DNA of 26,395 nt from a virus. The stretch lies in IMG/VR virus record IMGVR_UViG_3300022198_004413, positions 1-26,395 of that record; one strand, 5' to 3'. The notes below the pieces were generated by a model. The model was given only the letters and a program-made list of their open reading frames with translations. It was not told where the DNA came from and searched no databases. The position numbers and the translations under genes are program-made. Positions 5,806-12,581 of this stretch are shown one piece after another. Each line of letters opens with the position of its first letter. The stretch's first letter is position 1.

Positions 5806-8407
5806 CCCTGGTGAAATTTGCGTTGATTATATTCCTCTTGATTGGCCTTTAACTCCATTAGGCGCTAGAAAAGATCCTTATGTAACTGGCTGGCAAAACA
5901 AACCTTTTACAAAAGATGAAATTGAAGCCGAGCTTTTAACCGGTCGTTGCAAAGCAATCGGACTTATCTCTGGTCCTGTTTATAACAAACCTTATGGTTT
6001 AATTTGGGTAGACATTGATGGTCCTAGTGTTTATCAGTTAGTTAAAGAGTTGTCAAAAGAAGATGATTTTGATAAAGCATTACCAGAGACTTTAACTATT
6101 TGCAGCGGAAAATTAGGTCGTGAACGTAAGCTTTATAGGATTTCAAAAAAATTACAAGAACATTTAATCAGAAACAAATATAACTGGCATGGCGCTGAAA
6201 ACAAAGAAAAACTAGAAGTTCTCTGGGCAAGACATCAAGGTGTTTTAATGGGTCTTCATCCAGAAACTGAAGGTTATTTTACAGCTGAAAACATGGGGTT
6301 TGAGCTAGTTGATTCTTTGCCAGAATTTCCTCAATGGTTATTAAATTTAATTATCGAAAAAAATAAAAAACAAGGTATTCCTCCAAAGGTAACAACAAGA
6401 ATTGTTGGCCCTGGCTTTGCAATAAATAGTGTTACAACTCCTGAAAAAGATATTTCAGATGCTTTAAATGCAATGTGGGCAACTGATTCTGCAGCTGCTG
6501 ACGATTATGATTCTTGGATTTTATTTGGACAAGTTCTTCATAGTTTAGACGATTCATTACTAGAGGCTTGGGATGAATGGTCTAAGCAATCGTCTAAATA
6601 TAAAGAAGGCGAGTGCCATAAGCGTTGGCTTAGTTTTTGCAAAGATGGTGGACGAACAATAGGTTCATTGATTCATACGGCAAAGGAATATGGCTATAAT
6701 CCTTCTGGTCCAGGTAGTCAAAATTACAAAGCAATGAATGTTGATGACGAAACTTTATCGGCAATTGCTTTGGATCCAGTAACAAATCTATTAACTGAAC
6801 TAGAAAAAGATATTCAAAAACAAACCAATAATCCATACAAATCTAATTTAGTTCAAAAAAACAAGAAAAATTTTAAAGAACAAAAGCCAAGAAATTCTTC
6901 TTCTGATGTCGTAACAGATGTCATGATTCAAATGTATAAAGGAAATCTTTTGTTTAGTCAACAAGAGAATTCTTTTTATCTTTATGAGTATCGCAGCAAA
7001 GGTTTATGGTCACGTTTATTTGAATCAGAAATTAAAGGAGATATTAAAAATAAATTTGAATTAATTAAACAGGATGTTTTACCTAATGGGTACAGCATGA
7101 ACATGATTAACGATGTCTTAGAACAATTAAAAATTAGTTTGATATTCGATGATTGGTATGATCAGAAAGATCTTTTGCTTTTTACCAATGGCATTTTAAA
7201 TGTCGAAACAAGAGAGCTAATTGAATTTAAAAAAGATTTATACATGACTCAACAGCTTCCTTATGATTATGATCCTTATATAAATTGTGAACCTATTATC
7301 CAATGGTTAAAAGATACACAAGACAATAGTTGGGAACGCACTCAGGTTTTGCGTGCTTGGTTGCGTGCTGTTCTTTTAAGTCATTCTGAAATTCAAAAAT
7401 TTGTTGAAATTGTTGGCCCAGGTAAATCTGGTAAATCAACCTATGCAAATTTAGCTCATGCTTTGGTTGGAGACGAAAACGCCATGATCTCTAGCCTTGA
7501 GCACTTAGAAAAAAATCGTTTTGAAACAGCTAATCTTTACAAAAAGAAATTGCTTTTGTTTAATGATGTTGAAAGATATGGCGGCTCAGTTTCTATCTTA
7601 AAAGCTATTACTGGTCGTGATTTAATTCGCAATGAAAGAAAATTTCAAAGCAACTCACAAAAGCCTTTTAAATTTAATGGCCTTGTAATTATTACGGCTA
7701 ATGAACCTATTCAAACAACTGATCCCACTTCAGGTCTTGCACGTCGAAGACTAACTATTCCTTTTGATAAACCCTTTAAAGGTGTTTCATCAGAACAAAA
7801 AACTCTTATTGACATGGATGATAAAGGTCGTCCATTTGGTGAATTTGCTCCTTTGTTGCCTGGTTTAGTTAATTGGTTGCTTGATATGAGCGCAGATGAA
7901 ATGCGCGAATATCTTATGGAAACAAACAAAAAAGTTTCTTTCTTTGCTAAGCATCATCGTGAACAAATCCTTAAGTCGAATCAAATTATGGATTGGATGA
8001 GCCATTGTTTAGTTTTTGATACCAGTGTTTCTACTGTTGTTGGTTTAGCTAAGTTTGCACCTGGTGGTACTGATACTCTTTACAAGAATTCTGATAAATG
8101 GTTATATGCTAGTTATTGCGAATTTTCTCGCGGTAGTAATACAAACATACTTGGCCGCAGCAGATTTGAATCTTTAGTTTTAGATATCTGTGCTCATCAA
8201 TTAGATTTAAATGTTTATAAAATATCAACATCTCGTGGAATGAGAATTGCTAATATTGCTACCAGGAAATCCGATCTTCCTAAATATAAAAACTATCCTT
8301 CTGTTGTTGAACTTGGTTTAAATAAAGACAAATGGACTAATATATATGGAGAATCTCTTTTAAATAAAAGCGATCAAAATATAGAAGTACCCGAGGAAGA
8401 ATTTTGA
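5777..8407 (+). CDS. P4-type primase-polymerase / SF3 helicase
   Basis: An 876-aa replication protein. Residues 18-190 look like a primase-polymerase (AEP) domain: WPLTPLGARKDPY near the N terminus and GLIWVDIDG with the metal-binding Asp79/Asp81. Residues 225-305 carry a PriCT-2-like helical domain (repeated Trp, KYKEGECHKRW, TIGSLIHTA). After a low-complexity linker (about 340-375) comes a D5-type segment and the SF3 helicase core: Walker A GPGKSGKS at 547-554, Walker B LLLFNDVE at 592-598 and sensor LVIITANE at 636-643. Such proteins both prime and unwind at phage and plasmid origins. The stop overlaps the speD start (TTGA). This architecture replaces the separate gp41/gp61 pair of T4-like cyanophages. 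No ribosome binding site is evident. Confidence 0.93.
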   Translation: MTNQQPRSLNPGEICVDYIPLDWPLTPLGARKDPYVTGWQNKPFTKDEIEAELLTGRCKAIGLISGPVYNKPYGLIWVDIDGPSVYQLVKELSKEDDFDKALPETLTICSGKLGRERKLYRISKKLQEHLIRNKYNWHGAENKEKLEVLWARHQGVLMGLHPETEGYFTAENMGFELVDSLPEFPQWLLNLIIEKNKKQGIPPKVTTRIVGPGFAINSVTTPEKDISDALNAMWATDSAAADDYDSWILFGQVLHSLDDSLLEAWDEWSKQSSKYKEGECHKRWLSFCKDGGRTIGSLIHTAKEYGYNPSGPGSQNYKAMNVDDETLSAIALDPVTNLLTELEKDIQKQTNNPYKSNLVQKNKKNFKEQKPRNSSSDVVTDVMIQMYKGNLLFSQQENSFYLYEYRSKGLWSRLFESEIKGDIKNKFELIKQDVLPNGYSMNMINDVLEQLKISLIFDDWYDQKDLLLFTNGILNVETRELIEFKKDLYMTQQLPYDYDPYINCEPIIQWLKDTQDNSWERTQVLRAWLRAVLLSHSEIQKFVEIVGPGKSGKSTYANLAHALVGDENAMISSLEHLEKNRFETANLYKKKLLLFNDVERYGGSVSILKAITGRDLIRNERKFQSNSQKPFKFNGLVIITANEPIQTTDPTSGLARRRLTIPFDKPFKGVSSEQKTLIDMDDKGRPFGEFAPLLPGLVNWLLDMSADEMREYLMETNKKVSFFAKHHREQILKSNQIMDWMSHCLVFDTSVSTVVGLAKFAPGGTDTLYKNSDKWLYASYCEFSRGSNTNILGRSRFESLVLDICAHQLDLNVYKISTSRGMRIANIATRKSDLPKYKNYPSVVELGLNKDKWTNIYGESLLNKSDQNIEVPEEEF

Positions 8408-8775
8408 ACAACGGCAAGCATCTTATTTTAGACATTCATGGCTGTGACCCTGAAATTTTAAATGACTATGATCGTCTTGAGTGCATTATGTACGAAGCAT
8501 TGCATTTAATAGGCGCAAAACTTTTAAGGTTGATTGGGGAAAAATTTGATCCTCAAGGTGTAACCTTATTAGCTTTGCTTGCTGAGTCTCATTGCTCTAT
8601 TCATACTTGGCCTGAACACAATTTTGCAGCTATTGATTTGTATACTTGTGGTAAAGATTTTGATCCAGTTGCTATCAAAGATATGTTTAAACAAAAATTA
8701 AATTCAACCACAGATGAAGAAAAAGATATGGGTTTATTTATTGAACGTCCTTTTGAAATTTCAGGGCTTCTTTAA
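8404..8775 (+). CDS. speD: S-adenosylmethionine decarboxylase proenzyme
   Basis: A 123-aa prokaryotic small-class AdoMet decarboxylase, making decarboxylated AdoMet for spermidine and related polyamines. The self-cleavage site is LAESHCSIHTWPE: Glu61-Ser62 is the serinolysis bond, with Ser62 becoming the pyruvoyl cofactor. His67 and Cys82 (LYTCG) match the processing His and the proton-donor Cys at the spacing seen in bacterial enzymes. Length is normal and complete. The start is TTG, overlapping the TGA of the primase gene, so translation is probably coupled; no ATG would keep the conserved N terminus (HLILDIHGC). speD is a known cyanophage auxiliary metabolic gene, thought to adjust host polyamines during infection. 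Confidence 0.95.
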   Translation: MNNGKHLILDIHGCDPEILNDYDRLECIMYEALHLIGAKLLRLIGEKFDPQGVTLLALLAESHCSIHTWPEHNFAAIDLYTCGKDFDPVAIKDMFKQKLNSTTDEEKDMGLFIERPFEISGLL

Positions 8776-8785
8776 TAGTCATTTC

Positions 8786-8827
8786 ATCGGAATAGTTGAT
8801 ATATGGTTTTTATCGGAATAGTTGATA
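8786..8827. repeat. Tandem 16-bp direct repeat in speD-GT4 gap
   Basis: The 16-mer ATCGGAATAGTTGATA occurs exactly twice, at 8786-8801 and 8812-8827, 26 bases apart start to start. Each copy ends in TTGATA, close to a -35 hexamer. The spacing of about two and a half helical turns and the non-coding location suggest a protein-binding site or duplicated promoter part. Two copies only, so not a CRISPR. Confidence 0.6.
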
Positions 8828-8860
8828 GCGCATTGTGGCACATTTTTTTAAAAAAATGAG

Positions 8861-8866
8861 TATAGT
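8861..8866 (+). promoter_or_regulatory. Possible -10 box upstream of the GT4 gene
   Basis: TATAGT, followed by ATG-like sequence and 21 bases before the GT4 start codon. No -35 hexamer lies at ideal spacing (GGCACA at 8837-8842 is 18 bases away and poor), so recognition may depend on the 16-bp repeats upstream. A weak candidate. Confidence 0.25.
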
Positions 8867-8887
8867 ATGTGAAGTTAATTAAAACAA

Positions 8888-10147
8888 ATGGTTGATACCA
8901 AAGCTAAGCTTCTTTGGATTGGTGATGTAGTAGCAACTACGGGTTTTGCTAGAGTTTCTGAAAATGTTCTTAAACGATTAAAAGCAACTGAGCACTATGA
9001 GATTCATGTACTTGGTTGTAATTGGCATGGTGATGCAACACCTCTTCAGCAAGAATATTATTTGTACCCTGCTTCCAATAGATTTCAACAAGCTCCTTTT
9101 GGTGAAGATCGAATTCGAGAAATTGTTGAACGTATTAAACCAGATGTTATTTGCACCATTAATGACAGTTGGATTATCAATGAACAATGGAATCGAATTA
9201 AAGATTTAAGAGAAAGTCTTGGCTTTAAATTTGTAGGTTATTACCCCATGGATTCATACGAATGGTATGGGGGTTTAATGGACACACTTAATGATTGGGA
9301 TGCAGCTATCTGTTATACAGAATTTGGTGCTCAAGAAACTATTAATGCAGGATCTCAAAAGCCAATTCATGTTATTCCTCATGGATTAACACAAAAACAA
9401 TTTTATCCGATTGATAAACTTGAAGCACGTAAACAACTTGGTTTGCAGCCCAATGATTTTATTGTGTTTAATGGTAATAGAAATCAATTTAGAAAACGTA
9501 TTGATATTACAGTAAGTGCTTTTGCTAAATTTGCTGTTGATCGCCCAGATACAAAACTATATCTGCACATGGGTTTGAAAGACATGGGCTGGGATATCAT
9601 GCCTCTCTTTGCTCGTGAAATGAAACGTCAAGGTTTAGATCCGAATAATCGAATCATCATGACGAGTCCATCTGGTCACCCTCCTTCTGTTCCTTTTGAA
9701 CTGCTAAACGTCATCTACAACGCTTGTGACGTAGGCGTTAACACCTGTAAAGGCGAAGGATGGGGCCTAGTTAATTTTGAGCATGCAGCTTGCAAGGTCG
9801 CCCAGGTGGTGCCGAACCATACCTCTTGTAAAGAAATTTTTGAAGGAACGGGTGAAATGATTCGTTCTCTTCACAATGATGTAGACCATAATCTTGGTCG
9901 CATCATGCCTTGTCCAGACGACAACCATCTTGCTGAAATTTTGGGCAAATATTACGAAGATAGGGAGTTGTTGGATCAAGTGGCCCAGGCTTGTTATGAC
10001 CGCGTAACCGATTCACAGTTTGATTGGGAGACTATTGCATCTCAATTTGATGGTGTATTCCGGGAAGTTCTTGAAGTCGCAGACAAACCTGTGGCTGAAA
10101 TTATTAAACCTAAAAAAAGAAGAAAAAAAGCAGCGATAACCGCATAA
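8888..10147 (+). CDS. GT4-family glycosyltransferase (GT-B fold)
   Basis: A 419-aa retaining-type glycosyltransferase. The N-terminal Rossmann half has WIGDVVATTGFARVSENVL, the glycine-containing acceptor loop of GT4 enzymes; the linker region has IHVIPHGLTQKQFYP (the PHG motif that opens the donor half). The C-terminal half has FNGNRNQFRKR, with the basic pair that contacts the donor phosphate, and GEGWGLVNFEHAAC, the E-x7-E motif. A final 15-residue stretch is very basic (KPKKRRKKAA), perhaps for membrane or nucleic-acid contact. No Shine-Dalgarno sequence is clear. It is followed by a strong terminator, so it ends its transcription unit. Substrate unknown: phage virion protein, modified DNA base and host envelope are all possible. 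Confidence 0.9.
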   Translation: MVDTKAKLLWIGDVVATTGFARVSENVLKRLKATEHYEIHVLGCNWHGDATPLQQEYYLYPASNRFQQAPFGEDRIREIVERIKPDVICTINDSWIINEQWNRIKDLRESLGFKFVGYYPMDSYEWYGGLMDTLNDWDAAICYTEFGAQETINAGSQKPIHVIPHGLTQKQFYPIDKLEARKQLGLQPNDFIVFNGNRNQFRKRIDITVSAFAKFAVDRPDTKLYLHMGLKDMGWDIMPLFAREMKRQGLDPNNRIIMTSPSGHPPSVPFELLNVIYNACDVGVNTCKGEGWGLVNFEHAACKVAQVVPNHTSCKEIFEGTGEMIRSLHNDVDHNLGRIMPCPDDNHLAEILGKYYEDRELLDQVAQACYDRVTDSQFDWETIASQFDGVFREVLEVADKPVAEIIKPKKRRKKAAITA

Positions 10148-10187
10148 GATCTGTATAATTCACCTGGTACTGGGGCATAGTACTAAA

Positions 10188-10215
10188 GGCCGGTGGCGTT
10201 CCACCGGTCTTTTTT
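10188..10215 (+). terminator. Rho-independent terminator
   Basis: A GC-rich stem with CCGGTGG at 10190-10196 pairing to CCACCGG at 10201-10207 around a CGTT loop, extended by GG/TC pairs, and followed by six T residues. It lies 41 bases after the GT4 stop codon and is the clearest intrinsic terminator in the window. Confidence 0.92.
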
Positions 10216-10276
10216 ATTGGCTGTTTCCAGGGCTGCAGACCTTCAGACTTTCGGACCCTTTATACTTTACCGTCAC

Positions 10277-10346
10277 GTACAGTACTAAAACAAAATACTG
10301 TACTGATGTAAAGTTTTAACCAGTACAATACTCGGATAATGTACTG
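10277..10346. repeat. GTAC-rich inverted repeats in leader
   Basis: Two nested palindromic elements share the core CAGTAC/GTACTG. GTACAGTA at 10277-10284 pairs with TACTGTAC at 10296-10303 (11-base loop), and CAGTAC at 10321-10326 pairs with GTACTG at 10341-10346. Related AGTACTAAA strings also occur at 10179 and 10281. This 244-base gap (10148-10391) holds no gene besides the terminator. The repeats read as operator sites or small RNA hairpins upstream of the zinc-protein gene. Confidence 0.5.
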
Positions 10347-10351
10347 TAGGT

Positions 10352-10357
10352 TATACT
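10352..10357 (+). promoter_or_regulatory. Possible -10 box before the zinc-protein gene
   Basis: TATACT just downstream of the second GTAC inverted repeat and 34 bases before the start codon. Another TATACT lies at 10261-10266. Neither has a good -35 element, so any activity may need an activator bound at the palindromes. Tentative. Confidence 0.3.
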
Positions 10358-10391
10358 AAAGAAAAATTAGTACCAAAGTCTGAAACTCTGC

Positions 10392-11054
10392 ATGGCCAAC
10401 CTCAACCGACTGTACGGAGAAGTGTCTCATGCGACTCAATTTGTTTATGATCCAGAAATTGGTGTACGTTCTGACAAAGAACTAGATGAACTTGGTTTTT
10501 ATCGTGGTTTCTTTTGTCCCCATGGTCACACCATTCGGCATAAAGAAAAACATTGGTGTTATTTTTGCGTTCAAAAAATATTTTCTAATTCATGCGGATT
10601 TGATTTAAATTACTTACATCCTTCTTATAAAATCAAATACCATAAACTTTGGAAACGTATTGACATTAAAGAACCACAAGAATGCTGGGAAGTAAAAAGT
10701 AAAAGTATTTATACTCCTGAAAGAATTAAAATGCCTTCTTATCGAAGCAACTACAGTGAAAATCTTTCTGAAAATGTTTCTATTCATAAAGCAATTTATC
10801 AATGTACCTGGGGGGACATTGGTAAATTTAGAGTTACTAAAATTTGTCAAAACCCTAGGTGTGTTAATCCTTTGCATTTAGTTTCTTCTTGGAATCGTGC
10901 TTTACCGCCTAAATCAATTAATCAATTAATTTTAAATTTTGATGCTGAAAAAATTATGTTGTATAACAATTGTAAAGATACTTTTGATTTGCAAAATAAA
11001 GGCATGAAAGTAAATATTGCTAACCCTTTAGAACATAAAAACATTAAAGAGTAA
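10392..11054 (+). CDS. HNH-fold zinc protein, probably nuclease-inactive
   Basis: A 220-aa protein with a Cys-rich front (FFCPHGHT, then HWCYFC: Cys42, 56, 59) and a C-terminal half resembling the zinc-binding His-Me finger of phage homing endonucleases: VSIHKAIYQ (His131) and ICQNPRCVNPLHL (Cys152, Cys157, His162), the C-x4-C-x4-H loop that normally follows a catalytic His. Here the position two before Cys152 is Lys150 rather than His, which would remove the catalytic His. I infer a structural or DNA-binding role, perhaps regulatory, rather than cutting. It follows a palindrome-rich leader. The family relationship is from motif only; I recall similar proteins in cyanophages without a known function. 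Confidence 0.7.
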   Translation: MANLNRLYGEVSHATQFVYDPEIGVRSDKELDELGFYRGFFCPHGHTIRHKEKHWCYFCVQKIFSNSCGFDLNYLHPSYKIKYHKLWKRIDIKEPQECWEVKSKSIYTPERIKMPSYRSNYSENLSENVSIHKAIYQCTWGDIGKFRVTKICQNPRCVNPLHLVSSWNRALPPKSINQLILNFDAEKIMLYNNCKDTFDLQNKGMKVNIANPLEHKNIKE

Positions 11055-11082
11055 AATAGAAATAACGATATAAACTAAATAC

Positions 11083-11799
11083 ATGCCTCGCGTTTCTTCT
11101 ACTCAAAGACAAAGAACTCAAAATAATCCGTTACTACTGGGACCTTTTAGTGAATTATCAATTAGAAATTTAACTGGTTCATTGGGTCCTGAAAATAAAG
11201 TAATTCCTGGTGGTTATGGTGGAGGAACATATAATCATTGGTTTCAAATAGAAATTTCTTCTCCGGCTTGGATTATTTTGGCCAAAGGAGGCCCAAGAAA
11301 AAAATATATTAATTTATCTGTTTATGATTTAAATCTTCAACCTATTCTTAGTAGAGGAATTTTTGATCGCGATAGCATTAAAGAAATTGACAATGGCGAT
11401 GTTTATTATCCATATCAAGGGCATGTTATGGCTGCTGGTTCTGATTTATATAATAATTTTAATCCTAATAGATTTGATAAAGGAGATGATCGTTATTTTC
11501 CTTTAGAAACAGGAAGTTATTTGTTATGTATTTCTTCTACTCGTAATGAAAAAATTGATTATGAAGTAGCAATAGTCATAGAGTTTCCAAGTTCAGCAGA
11601 CAATGATTTACTAGCTGAAAACTTTGAATATATTTTATGGGAAAATGATGATTTAATTAGTTTAGAAATTGATTCTACTTTTGTCGAAGACGTACAACAT
11701 TCTCATTCACTTGTTGAATGGAAAACAGCTTGGGAACGAGAACAACAACTAACAAAACCTTTTCCTGCTATCTTGATACCATATGCGACTAGACCGTGA
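11083..11799 (+). CDS. Hypothetical, likely virion-associated protein
   Basis: Function unknown. This 238-aa protein is Gly/Tyr/Asn-rich with many predicted beta strands: a basic Gln/Arg-rich N terminus (SSTQRQRTQ), a glycine-rich loop (GGYGGGTYN), repeated aromatic strands (YLLCISSTRNE, YEVAIVIEF) and a Trp-rich helix near the end (LVEWKTAWEREQQL). No signal peptide or membrane span. The composition resembles a beta-rich phage structural or decoration protein, and I recall similar sequences in cyanophages. It starts 28 bases after the zinc-protein gene, preceded by an AT-rich TATAAACTAAATAC stretch partly like the late promoter box. Its TGA overlaps the GTG of the next gene. Confidence 0.7.
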   Translation: MPRVSSTQRQRTQNNPLLLGPFSELSIRNLTGSLGPENKVIPGGYGGGTYNHWFQIEISSPAWIILAKGGPRKKYINLSVYDLNLQPILSRGIFDRDSIKEIDNGDVYYPYQGHVMAAGSDLYNNFNPNRFDKGDDRYFPLETGSYLLCISSTRNEKIDYEVAIVIEFPSSADNDLLAENFEYILWENDDLISLEIDSTFVEDVQHSHSLVEWKTAWEREQQLTKPFPAILIPYATRP

Positions 11800-12020
11800 A
11801 AGATGACGTATCGAAAAAAAAGAAAACTAATAACTCAAAAAATAAAACTAAACAAGAAACAATTTATCAAGCTATGGTTAAAACCATGGATAATGACACC
11901 GAGTGGTTGTGTGTGGTCAGCGAGCATGGTCGTATGCCAGTCAAACCGCCAGGCAAACGATTGGATGGAGGAAAGAAAAAACAAAAGAAAACTAAAATTG
12001 ACTATGAATTTGACAGGTAA
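11796..12020 (+). CDS. Lys-rich small hypothetical, 74 aa
   Basis: Starts at a GTG overlapping the previous stop (GTGA). The ends are extremely basic (SKKKKTNNSKNKTK and GGKKKQKKTK) around a folded-looking middle, MVKTMDNDTEWLCVVSEHGRMP. Nucleic-acid or membrane binding is plausible from charge alone; no family is recognised. A different frame is also open across this stretch, but its product there has poor composition, so I accept this frame and start the second gene at 12004. Poly-A runs in the DNA make length polymorphism likely. Confidence 0.55.
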   Translation: MKDDVSKKKKTNNSKNKTKQETIYQAMVKTMDNDTEWLCVVSEHGRMPVKPPGKRLDGGKKKQKKTKIDYEFDR

Positions 12021-12240
12021 ATCTGCTAACAAAGCACAAGCCATAGCCATGCGTACATTACGTGGATGGACTTCTGTTATTCCTTTAGGGGATTCTATAT
12101 CGTTTACTTGTGAGTGCGTAGCAAATGAAAAACAATTTCGTGTATGGAAAAAATGGTTTGAAAAACATGAAAATAATCAATGGATTATAGATGAAAAATT
12201 AAAACTTTTTTTCTTTTATAGATCTTTGTCAGTAGAATAA
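12004..12240 (+). CDS. Small hypothetical protein, 78 aa
   Basis: I start this gene at the ATG giving MNLTGKSANKAQA, 17 bases inside the preceding gene; the frame is open further upstream (to 11803) but the extra residues look like an accidental translation of Lys-rich DNA. The product has a helix (KAQAIAMRTLRGW), a beta strand rich in Ser/Cys (SISFTCECV) and a basic aromatic end (FRVWKKWFEKHE, LKLFFFYRSL). No motif is recognised. It belongs to a run of short overlapping genes ahead of the holin candidate. Confidence 0.55.
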   Translation: MNLTGKSANKAQAIAMRTLRGWTSVIPLGDSISFTCECVANEKQFRVWKKWFEKHENNQWIIDEKLKLFFFYRSLSVE

Positions 12241-12258
12241 AAGAGTGTAGTGTTTATT

Positions 12259-12423
12259 ATGGAACATTTAAATGGGTATCTAGAAGCATTATTAGCAGTG
12301 CATGCAGCTGCTAGTGTCATTACCGCTTTAACACCTACCCCTAAAGACGATGCGCTGGTTTCAAAATTTTATAAAATTTTAGAAGCTATTGCACTTGTTG
12401 TTGGTAAAGCCAAACAACGTTAA
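12259..12423 (+). CDS. 54-aa helical hydrophobic protein, holin candidate
   Basis: A short gene with two hydrophobic helices, LEALLAVHAAASVITAL (about residues 8-24) and YKILEAIALVVG (about 37-48), joined by a TPTPKDD turn and ending in a basic KAKQR tail. Small size, two helices and a positive C terminus resemble class II-type phage holins, and a wall-lytic gene begins just downstream on the other strand, but the helices are short and no known holin family is recognised. It could equally be a small virion protein. Its stop overlaps, tail to tail, the stop of the 53-aa gene by four bases. Confidence 0.6.
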   Translation: MEHLNGYLEALLAVHAAASVITALTPTPKDDALVSKFYKILEAIALVVGKAKQR

Positions 12424-12581
12424 TTTTCAACAGGTTGAAACCAAAAAACAACACCTCCTTGTTCATCAACCCATTGTTTTGTAGCGTAAGCCTTCTCTTT
12501 ATCAAGGGTTACGCATTTTTTTTCTTTTCCTACTTCCCAACAAATATTTACTTTGATTGGTTTATCTTTTTTAGGTTTCAT
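12420..12581 (-). CDS. 53-aa Lys-rich hypothetical
   Basis: A short protein in the lysin transcription unit: the ATG overlaps the end of the glucosaminidase/C39 gene by 11 bases. A Lys-rich start (MKPKKDKPIKVN) leads into a strand-turn-strand pattern with Trp, a CVTLDKEKAYATKQWVDEQGG helix region and a hydrophobic aromatic end (VVFWFQP). No motif is recognised. It could be a lysis accessory or a small regulatory protein. Its overlap with the lysin gene and balanced composition favour a real gene. Confidence 0.5.
   Translation of the reverse strand: MKPKKDKPIKVNICWEVGKEKKCVTLDKEKAYATKQWVDEQGGVVFWFQPVEN

Noticed and set aside
6630-6836. Minus-strand frame inside the primase-helicase gene
   Set aside because: Antisense of a gene with clear Walker motifs; no start signals.
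11803-12003. Upstream extension of the 78-aa gene as a 145-aa protein
   Set aside because: Shifted translation of Lys-rich DNA belonging to the 74-aa gene; composition poor before the ATG at 12004.
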